DNA of 64,000 nucleotides from Ruminococcus flavefaciens (lineage in GTDB: Bacteria > Bacillota > Clostridia > Oscillospirales > Ruminococcaceae), in the NCBI RefSeq assembly GCF_900119075.1, contig NZ_FPIP01000001.1, positions 248,001 to 312,000 on the forward strand, written 5' to 3'. How positions within the stretch are numbered: position 1 is the first letter of the stretch; each line of letters starts with the position of its first letter. The notes beneath the pieces were generated by a model that saw nothing but the letters and a program-made list of their open reading frames with translations, had not been told where the DNA came from and searched no databases. A program made the translations under genes and the position numbers. Positions 1 through 8,403 of this stretch are shown in pieces.

Positions 1-540
1 TCCACTATCTATATCTGCTGGGCGGCTCAGGCAGGACTTTACTATCATTACGGTATCCCGAAATATACTCTCGACCAGAAGATGTTCGGTATTTTCCCTC
101 ACAGGGCTGAGGTAAGCAACTGTCAGCTCCTGAGAGGCTTCGACGATATATTCTATGTTCCTCATTCACGCAATACCGAGGTTCGCAGAGAGGATATAGA
201 GCGTATACCACAGCTTGAGATACTGACCTCGTCGGAGATATCTGGAGTTCACATCGTTGCAAATAAAAACGGCAGGCAGTACTTCATCACAGGTCACTCC
301 GAGTATGACAGGGATACTATCGCCAACGAGTACAGGAGAGATGTGGAAAAGGGCATTGATATACAGATACCCTATAATTATTTCCCGAATGACGATCCCA
401 ATAATATGCCTGTATTCTCATGGAGATGCACTGCAAACCTTATGTTCTCGAACTGGCTGAATTACTGCGTATATCAGAAAACTCCCTATAATCTTGAGGA
501 GCTTGAAGTCCGCAACTGGAACTGGGAGACAAGTCTGTAA
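1..540 (+). CDS. metA: Homoserine O-acyltransferase (MetA family), C-terminal part
   Basis: The reading frame is open from base 1, so the N-terminus lies outside the window; about 179 residues remain. The visible start carries the nucleophile context CWAAQAGLYYHYG (Cys at visible residue 6), and later FITGHSEYD supplies the His and Glu expected for the MetA catalytic centre. MetA-type enzymes acylate homoserine at the first committed step of methionine synthesis in the cytoplasm. The residue that separates acetyl-CoA from succinyl-CoA users lies upstream of the window, so the acyl donor cannot be decided; most Firmicutes homologues use acetyl-CoA. The protein ends in a normal WNWETSL tail and a TAA stop. 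Confidence 0.93.
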   Translation, partial: STIYICWAAQAGLYYHYGIPKYTLDQKMFGIFPHRAEVSNCQLLRGFDDIFYVPHSRNTEVRREDIERIPQLEILTSSEISGVHIVANKNGRQYFITGHSEYDRDTIANEYRRDVEKGIDIQIPYNYFPNDDPNNMPVFSWRCTANLMFSNWLNYCVYQKTPYNLEELEVRNWNWETSL

Positions 541-553
541 AGGAGAAGTTTAA

Positions 554-1231
554 ATGGACAATAATTACGGAAATAACCAATATAATAACGGCTATAACAA
601 CAACGGATACAATAACGGATACAATAACAACGGCAACGGCGGCGGATATCAGAACAATAATCAGTACGGCAATTATAACAGCAATTATAATATGCCCCGT
701 GACGAGCGCAAGGGCGGCGGATTTGCTATCGCTTCCTTTGTTATGGCGCTTGTCAATATCATACCATGCTGCACCTGCCTTAGCATAATCACAGTTCCCC
801 TTTGTATCATTTTTGCTATCATATCCCTTGTGCAGAAGAGAAAGGGCACAGCCTTTGCTATAATCGGTATCGTGCTTTCGGTGCTTGCAGGAATATTCTT
901 TGCGTATTACGGCTTTATCATGTACAAGATAATGCCTGACGCTATGTACTTCGCAGAGCACCAGCAGCAGATTACAGAGGATTACGACAGAGACGGCACT
1001 ATTCCCGAAAGATTCGAGAAGTACCGCGATCCTAAGTACGATAAGTACTGGAAGAACAGCGGCTACGACAGCTTTGATGAATTCTTCGGCAAGGAGATAA
1101 TCGAGAAGAACCGCTACAGAATTGGTTCATCGTCATCTTCACGTTCTTCATCAAGAAGCTCATCGTCGAGAAAGTCCTCAGGCGGAAGTATAGACGACCT
1201 GACGCTGACATTTTTGCCCGTTTTTGCATAG
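554..1231 (+). CDS. Small membrane protein with Asn/Gly/Tyr-rich N-terminus (DUF4190-like)
   Basis: A 225-residue protein starting 13 bases after metA behind AAGGAGAAG. Residues 1-48 are low-complexity repeats of Asn, Gly and Tyr. Two hydrophobic segments follow (about 57-92 and 99-124) with a short KRKG turn, the layout of DUF4190-type two-helix membrane proteins. The C-terminal half is charged and ends in a Ser/Arg-rich run (about 192-212). No catalytic motif is visible. The close spacing suggests co-transcription with metA, but nothing links it to methionine synthesis. Function unknown; the membrane topology is the only firm statement. Confidence 0.75.
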   Translation: MDNNYGNNQYNNGYNNNGYNNGYNNNGNGGGYQNNNQYGNYNSNYNMPRDERKGGGFAIASFVMALVNIIPCCTCLSIITVPLCIIFAIISLVQKRKGTAFAIIGIVLSVLAGIFFAYYGFIMYKIMPDAMYFAEHQQQITEDYDRDGTIPERFEKYRDPKYDKYWKNSGYDSFDEFFGKEIIEKNRYRIGSSSSSRSSSRSSSSRKSSGGSIDDLTLTFLPVFA

Positions 1232-1239
1232 TAAACACT

Positions 1240-1268
1240 GCTCCCCGATATTACACGGGGAGCTCTTT
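1240..1268. terminator. Terminator-like hairpin between convergent genes
   Basis: GCTCCCCG (1240-1247) pairs with CGGGGAGC (1256-1263), followed on the plus strand by TCTTTTG. It lies just after the small membrane protein gene and overlaps the stop codon of the convergent deacetylase gene. The T run is short, so termination strength is uncertain. Confidence 0.55.
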
Positions 1269-2126
1269 TGTTATCCGTTCCATGTATTCCTCAGTGGTGA
1301 GAAGACCGCTCCTGTTATAGCGGAATATACCGTATAGACAGTCAGGCTTGCGGGTGATAGTGTTCATGCCCTCACGGCAGGTGAGAGTCATGAGTATGCC
1401 GCTGTCACGGAGCACAGGCAGGCTCTCCTTGCTGAGAGCTCCGAAAGGATAGGCAAATACCGCAGGCACAATGCCGCAGTTATCGTGAAGCTCGGTTTTC
1501 AGCAGTCCTATATCTGTGCGAAGAATTGATGTGTAATCATCATTGCTTTCCTCGGGGAGCTTAGCGCAGCCCTGCCGCAGTCCGTTTCGGGAATGCATAT
1601 CGTAGGTGTGGCTGCCTATCTCAACGCGCCCCGAGGCGGCAAGCTCCGAGATATCCGCCCATGTGAGATAAGAGTAGCAGTCCGCATGAGGATCGGCGGC
1701 TGCATAATCGTCGGTATATCTGCCAACAATAGATACAACGGCACACATATCATGCTTTTTGAGAAGCGGCAGGGCAATTGACAGATTATTGTAAAAGCCG
1801 TCGTCAAAGGTTATGAGCACGGGCTTTTTCGGCAGGCTGCCCTTGCCGTTGGTGTAGTCAATGAGCTGCTGTGCGCTGACTGCCGTGAAGCCGTGAGATT
1901 CAAGCCATTCAAGGTCTGCGTCAAGCTGTGAGGGAGAGACTATGTAGTCCGCAGGGGGCTTTTCGCATACGCTGTGGTACATTATCACAGGGAGCGACAC
2001 GGGAGCTTCGCGGCTTTTTTCGGCAGCTGCAAGGGAAAGCCGTGAGCCGATGACAAAAAAGCTGACGATAAGTGCAGCTGTAAAAATATGGCGCATAAGC
2101 CTGCCGAGCCGCAGACATCTGTACAT
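1251..2126 (-). CDS. Secreted/membrane-anchored polysaccharide deacetylase (NodB homology, CE4-like)
   Basis: The ATG at 2126 is chosen because GAGAGGTGAT precedes it by six bases; an in-frame codon 63 bases upstream lacks such a site. The 291-residue product begins with basic residues and one hydrophobic segment ending LSLAAAEK, either a signal peptide or an anchor. The NodB core is clear: LPVIMYHSV, then LITFDDGF with the paired Asp residues, and SHTYDMH giving the His-x3-His metal ligands. Such enzymes remove N- or O-acetyl groups from peptidoglycan, chitooligosaccharide or xylan outside the cell. No carbohydrate-binding module or dockerin is present, so wall modification is more likely than cellulosomal use. 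It is divergent from spoIIP. Confidence 0.85.
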   Translation of the reverse strand: MYRCLRLGRLMRHIFTAALIVSFFVIGSRLSLAAAEKSREAPVSLPVIMYHSVCEKPPADYIVSPSQLDADLEWLESHGFTAVSAQQLIDYTNGKGSLPKKPVLITFDDGFYNNLSIALPLLKKHDMCAVVSIVGRYTDDYAAADPHADCYSYLTWADISELAASGRVEIGSHTYDMHSRNGLRQGCAKLPEESNDDYTSILRTDIGLLKTELHDNCGIVPAVFAYPFGALSKESLPVLRDSGILMTLTCREGMNTITRKPDCLYGIFRYNRSGLLTTEEYMERITKELPV

Positions 2127-2172
2127 GAATATCACCTCTCTGCATAATATGCCGAAAAAGTGCGGAAAATGA

Positions 2173-2185
2173 CCGTAATTTACGG
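2173..2185. promoter_or_regulatory. Palindrome in the deacetylase/spoIIP divergent region
   Basis: CCGTAA-T-TTACGG is a perfect 6-bp inverted repeat inside the 118-base gap between the two divergent starts. It could be a regulator site; no other copy was seen in this gap. Binding protein unknown. Confidence 0.3.
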
Positions 2186-2244
2186 ACATACTCGCGCCGA
2201 TAGGAGAATATACTTATCTCAGATGAAAAAAGTGAGGTGAGTGT

Positions 2245-3405
2245 ATGAAACGCCATAAGCGCAGAAGAAAAAGCGGTACTGTAAGGTGCATAGCGGCTGT
2301 AATGCTGCCTGTTGCGGCGGCAGCAGCAGTTCACGGAGCATTCGGCATTAGAGACAGCTTCTTTTCGTCAAAGGAGCTGATAACTCATACGGAAACTGCG
2401 GCAGCTCCACATAAAGCAGACAGCGAAACTATCAGCCGTATCGTCCGTGAAGACGAGCTTCTGGAGGGGAAGATGACTCTTTCGGTGGGCTACGGAGTGT
2501 GCGATGAAAAGGCTGAGAATCAGGAGTATCTGCGCCTGCCCGATCCGAGAGACACCCGTGCCGATGACGCAGGCGCAAAGCCCTACCCCAAGAGCTGGGG
2601 CAGTGACGGTGAGATAATACGCACGACCTACGGCGAATACAGCGGCAACTCCTTTTTTGACTTGGAGGGCGGCGGACAGGTCAACAACAAGACCGATATC
2701 CCCAACGAAACTCTTATGCAGGAGAGCGGCTATCTCCCCAATTTCACGGTAAAGGATACCGATGAACCGCTGGTGCTGATATATCACACTCATACTACCG
2801 AGAGCTTTGAGCCCTATGTCCGCGATAATTACGATACATCATTCAACTACAGGACTACCGATCCGACGAAGAATGCTGTCATGGTTGGGGACGCCATACA
2901 GGCGGAGCTTGAAGCGCAGGGGATAGGCGTTATCCATGCAAGGGAGATACACGATTATCCCTCTTATAACGGCTCATACGGCAGAAGCCGCGATACTATA
3001 ACGCCGATTCTGGAGCAGTACCCGAGTATAAAGGTAGTTCTCGATATTCACAGGGACGCTATCGGCGGTGACGGAGTTGCCTATCAGCCGTTTATCGAAG
3101 TGGACGGCAAAGAAGCGGCGCAGATAATGATAATATCGGGCTGTGACGACGGCACTCTCGGTATGCCGAATTATATGGAGAATTTCCACTTTGCCTGCGC
3201 TCTGCAAAGCAAGCTGGAGTCCGACCACAAGGGCTTTACCCGTCCCATATTATTCGATTACAGGCATTATAATCAGGACCTTACCAATGGAAGTCTCCTC
3301 ATAGAGGTAGGCTCTCACGGCAATACTCTGGGACAGGTGCAGTTTGCGGGACAGCTTTTCGGCAGGTCGCTGGGACAGCTTCTCAATTCCATGAAAAGGA
3401 GATAA
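2245..3405 (+). CDS. spoIIP: Stage II sporulation protein P
   Basis: A 386-residue protein behind GTGAGGTGAG. A short basic N-terminus and a hydrophobic segment (about residues 15-35) give a membrane anchor, as in SpoIIP. The C-terminal hydrolase domain shows the family's motifs in order: LVLIYHTHTTESF, VVLDIHRDAIGG, and LLIEVGSHGNTL. SpoIIP is an amidase/endopeptidase that works with SpoIID in the septum to thin peptidoglycan for engulfment of the forespore. Length is in the usual range. Its presence means the strain keeps at least part of the sporulation programme, in agreement with sigG further along. Confidence 0.95.
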   Translation: MKRHKRRRKSGTVRCIAAVMLPVAAAAAVHGAFGIRDSFFSSKELITHTETAAAPHKADSETISRIVREDELLEGKMTLSVGYGVCDEKAENQEYLRLPDPRDTRADDAGAKPYPKSWGSDGEIIRTTYGEYSGNSFFDLEGGGQVNNKTDIPNETLMQESGYLPNFTVKDTDEPLVLIYHTHTTESFEPYVRDNYDTSFNYRTTDPTKNAVMVGDAIQAELEAQGIGVIHAREIHDYPSYNGSYGRSRDTITPILEQYPSIKVVLDIHRDAIGGDGVAYQPFIEVDGKEAAQIMIISGCDDGTLGMPNYMENFHFACALQSKLESDHKGFTRPILFDYRHYNQDLTNGSLLIEVGSHGNTLGQVQFAGQLFGRSLGQLLNSMKRR

Positions 3406-3406
3406 T

Positions 3407-3706
3407 ATGCGCAGAAAAAATAAAAACACCGCCCTCAAAGCAGTTTTTTTATATCTGCTTCTGAGCGGCGGCTCATGGATGTTTATCAATTGTTATGCCA
3501 ATTCCTACAACAGGCTCAGCGGTGAAGATATCCGACCTGCGGGAGCTGTAATAAGCGGCGGACAAGCCTCGGTTGAGCTTCTTGACCACAGCGCTAAGTT
3601 CAGCATATCGGGGATAGCTCCTGAAAGCAAGGCTTACTGCGGAGCTTATCTTCTCTCACCTGACGAGGTGAGAACGGCGGCTTATATCATATCATTATGT
3701 ATATAG
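3407..3706 (+). CDS. Unrecognised small membrane protein after spoIIP
   Basis: A 99-residue protein that starts one base after the spoIIP stop, with the GGAGAT at the spoIIP end serving as ribosome site. The first 12 residues are basic, followed by a hydrophobic segment (about 12-30), then about 65 extracytoplasmic residues. No family was recognised. Tight coupling to spoIIP suggests a shared transcript and possibly a sporulation role, which is inference only. Its last 12 bases overlap the 3' end of the convergent YiiX-like gene. Confidence 0.55.
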   Translation: MRRKNKNTALKAVFLYLLLSGGSWMFINCYANSYNRLSGEDIRPAGAVISGGQASVELLDHSAKFSISGIAPESKAYCGAYLLSPDEVRTAAYIISLCI

Positions 3707-4246
3707 CTTGGATTGCCTTGTATAGTAGAAAGTGTTCAGCTCGCCTGTATAGATAAGGTCTGCACCCGGGAAACTCCTGAAATCATCAGGTTTATATAGG
3801 CTGAACGCCTTTTCCAGCGGTATTCCTATCTTATCCATTGTGTAGGCTACGAACTGCGAACAGACGAAGCTCCGCTCGCGTTTCCATTCGATATTGAAGT
3901 AAACTGCAAGGAGACCGAGCAGATTATACGAATACACCTTGCGGTATTCTTCAAAATGGTGGATTATCTTGTTATATGCTTCCTTTTGTTCGTCAGTAAC
4001 GCTGATGCGATATATCTCACATGGTATATTGTGGTACTGTCCCAGTGTGCCCTGACCGACTATTTCCTTGTTAAAGGTAGCAGGAAGCGGAAAAGGACGG
4101 TAAGTACGGCAGAAGCTGTACATCTCGGAAAGTTCTATATCGCCTGAAAGAGAAACGTGATTATAAGGCTTTTTGGTGAAAAATTTGAAGAACCTTGCAG
4201 GTCTGGTGCCTGTTTGTGCAACTATCAAATAAATGTAGTTCCCCAA
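3695..4246 (-). CDS. YiiX-like NlpC/P60-superfamily cysteine peptidase or amidase
   Basis: The start is a TTG at 4246 placed seven bases after AGGAGG; the upstream in-frame extension would run into the promoter and has no ribosome site. The 183-residue protein shows a permuted papain-like layout: KKPYNHVSLS with the His, an acidic ELSEMY strand, and ERSFVCSQFVAYTM with the probable nucleophilic Cys. YiiX/YaeF proteins of this type hydrolyse amide or ester bonds in lipids or peptides, but substrates in Firmicutes are mostly unknown. There is no signal peptide. It is transcribed divergently from tRNA-Arg. Confidence 0.7.
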   Translation of the reverse strand: MGNYIYLIVAQTGTRPARFFKFFTKKPYNHVSLSGDIELSEMYSFCRTYRPFPLPATFNKEIVGQGTLGQYHNIPCEIYRISVTDEQKEAYNKIIHHFEEYRKVYSYNLLGLLAVYFNIEWKRERSFVCSQFVAYTMDKIGIPLEKAFSLYKPDDFRSFPGADLIYTGELNTFYYTRQSKLYT

Positions 4247-4274
4247 AACGTTCCCTCCTAATTTATTTTTTATA

Positions 4275-4303
4275 ATTATAGCACAAATGCTTGCAAATTT
4301 CAA
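4275..4303 (-). promoter_or_regulatory. Promoter of the YiiX-like gene
   Basis: Read on the minus strand, TTGAAA (4303-4298), a 17-base spacer and TATAAT (4280-4275). It partly overlaps the divergent tRNA promoter. Confidence 0.75.
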
Positions 4304-4319
4304 GAGTTTTTGATATAAT
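4291..4319 (+). promoter_or_regulatory. Promoter of tRNA-Arg
   Basis: TTGCAA (4291-4296), 17-base spacer, TATAAT (4314-4319). Transcription would start near 4326, about 14 bases before the mature tRNA. Confidence 0.75.
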
Positions 4320-4339
4320 ATTATAGTATTATTATTTAT

Positions 4340-4411
4340 GCGCCTGTAGCTCAGTGGATAGAGCATCCGCCTCCGACGCGGTGTGCGCTGGTTCGATTCC
4401 AGTCAGGCGTA
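4340..4411 (+). tRNA. tRNA-Arg (anticodon CCG)
   Basis: A complete cloverleaf can be drawn. The acceptor stem pairs GCGCCTG with CAGGCGT (first pair G-T) and A is the discriminator. The D arm is GCTCAGTGGATAGAGC. The anticodon loop CTCCGAC puts CCG at positions 34-36, reading CGG. The T arm contains GGTTCGATTCC. CCA is not encoded. The anticodon stem has one weak terminal pair. Confidence 0.93.
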
Positions 4412-4413
4412 TC

Positions 4414-4447
4414 CGCACAGAGCCTGTGCGCCCAACTACGTTGGCGC
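4414..4447 (+). other. Two overlapping hairpins behind tRNA-Arg
   Basis: CGCACAG-AGC-CTGTGCG (4414-4430) is followed by GCGCC(C)AAC-TAC-GTTGGCGC (4428-4447). The two stems share three bases and cannot both be complete. Neither is followed by a T run; the likely terminator is further down at 4500-4532. Confidence 0.45.
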
Positions 4448-4499
4448 TCGCAGGCTCGCTTACTTTTTATAAGAGGCTTACCCTGCTTACACATTAATG

Positions 4500-4532
4500 C
4501 CCCTTGATATCAGGTCAAGGGGCTTTTTCATC
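4500..4532 (+). terminator. Terminator for tRNA-Arg transcript
   Basis: CCCCTTGA pairs with TCAAGGGG around a seven-base loop and is followed by CTTTTTC on the plus strand. The convergent ComEA-like gene ends inside the stem. Confidence 0.75.
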
Positions 4533-5282
4533 GTCTCCAATAGTTATATATTCCATAATTTCAGCGGCATCGCTTCGTGAAAGCCCGTCTATGAGCAGCA
4601 GCTCATATTCGTTACGGAATCCGCCTGCACGCTCTCTGAAATCTATTATCCTGTCAGCGATTTCCTCGTCCACATGAGGCAGAAGCGTCAGGATATCTCG
4701 CTCTGCGGTATTGATGTTAATGGGAGCAAGTTCTTCAAGAGTGGGAACGTGTTCCGTTTCCTGTTCAACATCGGGAGTGTCGCCGATGACAGGCTCTTCC
4801 TCTGGCTCATCATAAATCGGATCAATAACGTAGATATGGTCGCGGATATCAGCGAAAATGCTCTCGCCTATACCCTTTACGTTCATTATCTCCTCGATAT
4901 TTCTGAAACCGCCGCTGTTTTCGCGGTAGCTTATTATTTCCTGCGCAAGGACTTCTCCAACGCCCTTAAGCTTTGTCAGTTCGTCAGCGCCGGCGGAATT
5001 GATATCAAGTCTGACAAATTCGGCAGTAGTCGGAACAGCTGTAGTCCTTGAAGTATGAGAAGTGGTTTTGCGTGTCGTAGTCTTTGATCTTGATGTGGTC
5101 GATGTCTTTGAAGTCTTTGTGTATTCTGTGGATATATCCTCTGTTCTTGGGATTATTGTTACAGTATTTCGTGTATTTTCAGGCTTATCCGTTACATAAA
5201 AGAAGAATATCACAGCGCCGATAACTGCGGCTGATAAAAGCATAAAGAGCAGATACTTTCTGATTGGATCATCTTTTTTCAA
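4515..5282 (-). CDS. ComEA-like membrane protein with two helix-hairpin-helix domains
   Basis: A TTG at 5282 is preferred because AGAGGTGAT lies just upstream; the 15 residues before it have no ribosome site. The product (255 residues) has a basic N-terminus, one membrane segment (about 7-28), a Thr/Ser-rich linker (about 50-90), and two ComEA-type helix-hairpin-helix units: the first with LKGVGEVLAQEI and VKGIGESI, the second with LLPHVDEEIADRI and IDGLSRSDAAEI. Such proteins bind double-stranded DNA outside the membrane during competence. Most ComEA proteins have one such domain, so duplication is a variation. No other competence genes are adjacent. Confidence 0.8.
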   Translation of the reverse strand: MKKDDPIRKYLLFMLLSAAVIGAVIFFFYVTDKPENTRNTVTIIPRTEDISTEYTKTSKTSTTSRSKTTTRKTTSHTSRTTAVPTTAEFVRLDINSAGADELTKLKGVGEVLAQEIISYRENSGGFRNIEEIMNVKGIGESIFADIRDHIYVIDPIYDEPEEEPVIGDTPDVEQETEHVPTLEELAPININTAERDILTLLPHVDEEIADRIIDFRERAGGFRNEYELLLIDGLSRSDAAEIMEYITIGDDEKAP

Positions 5283-5353
5283 GGATATCACCTCTCTTAT
5301 ACTGCTTTTTTCGACAAAATGCGACAAAAAACGACAAATCGCGGCTATGGATA

Positions 5354-5383
5354 CAGGCTGACTTTCCGTGGAAGGTCAGCCTG
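5354..5383 (-). terminator. Hairpin after the alpha-galactosidase gene
   Basis: CAGGCTGAC (5354-5362) pairs with GTCAGCCTG (5375-5383), with most of the interior also pairing. It sits five bases past the stop of the minus-strand GH36 gene. No strong T run follows in the minus direction, so it may act as a 3' stabiliser instead. Confidence 0.5.
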
Positions 5384-5388
5384 TTCTG

Positions 5389-7017
5389 TCACATATCGTA
5401 GCGTTTTATGTACTTCTTTTCGCCTATCCTGAATCTCAGGGTAAGGGTATCATCGTCAAGGTCGGCTGAAATTATTTCAGCGTCCCTTATTTTCAGTATT
5501 TTCGATAGCTCCTTTGTTTCTTCCTCAGTGTAGTCGAAGAAGTTATCGGAGGTAAAAAGCACGCTTCCCATGAGGGCATTGACCTCTGCAAGGCACTTTT
5601 TCTGCTCGGTTGAAAGGGAATTATTGCAGGGACGGAGCAGGAAAACGTCGGGATCGTTCAGGAAAGCCCGTCCGTCAAGCTGTCTGCGGAACACAGTGTT
5701 GAGGATAGTATTCCTTGTGCTGACGCGCTCGCGGTGCATTAGTCTCATGTGCGGCTTGTCGTTCCAGTCCAGACTTACATCACAGCCGATACGGCAGTAT
5801 TCCACCTTGCCGAATGCCGAAGCAAGAGGAACTCCGCAGCCAAGTATCATGGCGTCTCCTGCACATTCGCGGAGGAAGTCCATAGCTTCAGCCATTATCT
5901 GTCCGCGAGTCTTGTCACGCCGCGGTACTATGCAGGCGGCATAGAGGAAGTCAAGCTTCAGAAGCTTGTAGCCCCATTCCTTGACTATGGTCTCAATAGC
6001 GTATTTGATGTACTCCCGAACCTCGGGATTATAGATATCCAGCGCATAGAAGCCGCTCCAGTTTGAGCCGCCCCTGACGTATTCCTGCTTGTCGTCAAGA
6101 AGCAGCCACTCCTTGTTATTGCGGAAAATATCGGAGCTTTCCTCACAGACGAATGGAGCAAGCCATATTCCGGGGATAAGACCTGCGGCGGTTATATCGT
6201 CGGCGGTCTTTTTCATGCCCTCGGGGAATTTTTTATCATCAACGGACAGCCAGTCTCCGACTGCGGTCTGCCAGCCGTCGTCTATCTGGAAAACGTCAGC
6301 CTTGCAGGTGAGAGCGTCCAGACCATTGAGGTCGTCAAGTATAGTTTTTTCATTTATATCCTGATAGTGGTTATACCAGCTTGTATAGCCGAAGATAGGC
6401 GTTGCAGCCCTTGGCTTTACTCCGAGCTCCGAGAAGTACCTGTCAAACACTTCTGCTTCGCCGCCCTCGGTGATAAGGAGCTTTATTGCGCACCATTCGC
6501 CGTTTATTGTAACGCCCGAACAGTCCTTTTTCAGGGAGACAAGTCCCTTGTCAACATGGGTGATGAGCTGTGTGAAGCCTGTATTTTCGGCAAGAGAGCC
6601 GATAAAGATATAGTTAGTATCATTACGGATATAGCCGTATGACCAGCCGTGCATATCGTCGCCGTAATCTGCGAAATTATAGTCGCCGTACTGTGAAAAG
6701 GCGTATTTTTCACGGATAGCGCAGGGAATATGTCCGATACCGCGCATTTTTCCGTCAACAGGACGTTCCACCGAATCTGTCCACGACTGATAGCCGTTTA
6801 GGAATATCTTATCGCTGTCCCTGAAGTCATATTCAAACTCCGCACACAGCTTCTGAATGGTTATTTCGTCATTTGCTTTGAGCTTTACGGTAAAAACATC
6901 GCCGTCGGTATTAATTTCAAGCTTCATGCGCTCGTTGCACACAGAGCTGGAGGTTATTGCCATAAAGTCGTTTTCGCCGTCATTATAAAGGAATTGCAGG
7001 GATTTGAATTTAAGCAT
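5389..7017 (-). CDS. Alpha-galactosidase (GH36)
   Basis: The ATG at 7017 overlaps the stop of the transporter gene and follows GGGAGGAC. The 542-residue enzyme has a short beta-rich N-terminal part and a TIM barrel with KADVFQIDDGWQ, LLKLDFLYAA (nucleophile Asp) and CRIGCDVSLDW (acid/base Asp), the signature of GH36/clan GH-D. It releases galactose from melibiose, raffinose-family sugars and galactomannan fragments. There is no signal peptide, so it acts in the cytoplasm on imported oligosaccharides. That matches the co-transcribed GPH symporter. It is shorter than classical 700-residue GH36 enzymes, as in other compact Firmicute forms. Confidence 0.9.
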   Translation of the reverse strand: MLKFKSLQFLYNDGENDFMAITSSSVCNERMKLEINTDGDVFTVKLKANDEITIQKLCAEFEYDFRDSDKIFLNGYQSWTDSVERPVDGKMRGIGHIPCAIREKYAFSQYGDYNFADYGDDMHGWSYGYIRNDTNYIFIGSLAENTGFTQLITHVDKGLVSLKKDCSGVTINGEWCAIKLLITEGGEAEVFDRYFSELGVKPRAATPIFGYTSWYNHYQDINEKTILDDLNGLDALTCKADVFQIDDGWQTAVGDWLSVDDKKFPEGMKKTADDITAAGLIPGIWLAPFVCEESSDIFRNNKEWLLLDDKQEYVRGGSNWSGFYALDIYNPEVREYIKYAIETIVKEWGYKLLKLDFLYAACIVPRRDKTRGQIMAEAMDFLRECAGDAMILGCGVPLASAFGKVEYCRIGCDVSLDWNDKPHMRLMHRERVSTRNTILNTVFRRQLDGRAFLNDPDVFLLRPCNNSLSTEQKKCLAEVNALMGSVLFTSDNFFDYTEEETKELSKILKIRDAEIISADLDDDTLTLRFRIGEKKYIKRYDM

Positions 7018-8398
7018 TTTTCTGTCCTCCCTCGATACGGTCAATGACCTTCTTTTCGTTGTATTTGAGGAAAACTATTCCGCCAAGCAGGCAGAGACCT
7101 GCCGCTAACAGAGCTGTGAGGCGGTATCCGAGACCGTAGCCCGACTCGCCCTTTTCAACATCGCCGCCGATAAGAGCGATGCTTGTGAACATGAGCATTG
7201 CAAGGGACTGTCCCAGCTTGAATGCAAAGGTGCGTGCAGCATAGAACATACCCTGTCGGCTCTCGCCTGTGTCGAGCTTGTCTGCTTCTGATATATCAGC
7301 AACTACAGCCTGTGGGAGTATGCCCAGTATAGCCATTGGTATAGCTGCGAGAACAGCTATGATAACTCCGTATACAAATGGCGGTATAGCGAGGATACCA
7401 GCGGCTGCGGTAACGAGAAAAGCAAAGGAGAAGAAAAGGAACGCGAATGCTATGAGCTTCTTTTTGCCCAGCTTTTTTGAGAAGATGTTTACCAGCGGAT
7501 AAAATGCCAGTGAAACAACTGTCATTATTGCAAACAGTGGGAAAGTCATGCCCGAATCAAGTCCAAGAAGAACGGTTATATAGAATGAAAGTCCTGTCTG
7601 GAACAGCGTCAGACCTACCCAGTAGAGGATATCAGAGCATACGAAAATGCGGAAGTCCTTGTTCTTGAATGTGGCAAGAAGCGAACTGAATGCTGAGCTC
7701 TTGCTGGGAGTGGTGTCTGCGTACTGATTTTCGTCGATAAGGAATGCAGGGACAAGCATACAGATAACAGCTACAGCCGCAAGTATAGCTATAGTTACGC
7801 GGTAGCTGTTTGCGTAGCCCATGCTTTCGAGGAACATACCTGCGATATTCGGAACGAGGTATGCAACGGCAGTGCCAAAGAAATAAGTAACCGAAATAAA
7901 AGTGGAAAGATTTATTCGTGCGTTCTGAGTGCTGCCCAGCTCGGGTATAAGAGCATTATAGGGAGTACAGTAGCAGGTCATGCAGAAGTAGAACATCATG
8001 GCGAATACAAAAAGAGTTGCTGCGTTTCCGAAGCTGCCTGCTTCAAAGGGTGATACGAACATGAGAACTGTTACTGCGCCAAAGGGGATAGCGGCAAAGC
8101 GCATAAAGGGGATACGTCTGCCCCATTTGTGCTTCAATGAGTCGGACTTTCCTGCAATAAGCGGATCGGTCACAGCGTCAAAGATACGTCCGAAGGCTGT
8201 GATGATACCGATAGCAGTTAGACCTATGAAAGTGCCCTTTGGTATGAACTGGAGCTGACCTTTTGCAAGCTCCTCCTGACTTGGCTGATAGAAGAATACG
8301 AGCCAGTTTGCGATGATTCCCGAAAGCAAAGACCAGCCAAGCTGACCTATTGCAAATATCCATAATATCTTGTTTGTTGCAACTTTTCTGTTCTCCAT
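7010..8398 (-). CDS. GPH-family sugar:cation symporter
   Basis: The ATG at 8398 has AAAGGAG eight bases upstream; the stop of the TetR gene lies between them, so translation is probably coupled. The 462-residue protein has 12 predicted membrane segments and the glycoside-pentoside-hexuronide signature DAVTDPLIAGKSD followed by KWGRRIPFM in the first cytoplasmic loop. Members import melibiose, raffinose, xylosides and the like with Na+ or H+. The following GH36 gene overlaps its last eight bases, so an alpha-galactoside is the likely cargo. Confidence 0.9.
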   Translation of the reverse strand: MENRKVATNKILWIFAIGQLGWSLLSGIIANWLVFFYQPSQEELAKGQLQFIPKGTFIGLTAIGIITAFGRIFDAVTDPLIAGKSDSLKHKWGRRIPFMRFAAIPFGAVTVLMFVSPFEAGSFGNAATLFVFAMMFYFCMTCYCTPYNALIPELGSTQNARINLSTFISVTYFFGTAVAYLVPNIAGMFLESMGYANSYRVTIAILAAVAVICMLVPAFLIDENQYADTTPSKSSAFSSLLATFKNKDFRIFVCSDILYWVGLTLFQTGLSFYITVLLGLDSGMTFPLFAIMTVVSLAFYPLVNIFSKKLGKKKLIAFAFLFFSFAFLVTAAAGILAIPPFVYGVIIAVLAAIPMAILGILPQAVVADISEADKLDTGESRQGMFYAARTFAFKLGQSLAMLMFTSIALIGGDVEKGESGYGLGYRLTALLAAGLCLLGGIVFLKYNEKKVIDRIEGGQKNA

Positions 8399-8403
8399 AA
8401 GGT

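Noticed and set aside
440..961. A 173-residue minus-strand frame opposite metA and the small membrane protein
   Set aside because: Val/Ile-rich shadow of Asn/Tyr codons; spans the gap between two supported genes and has no ribosome site.
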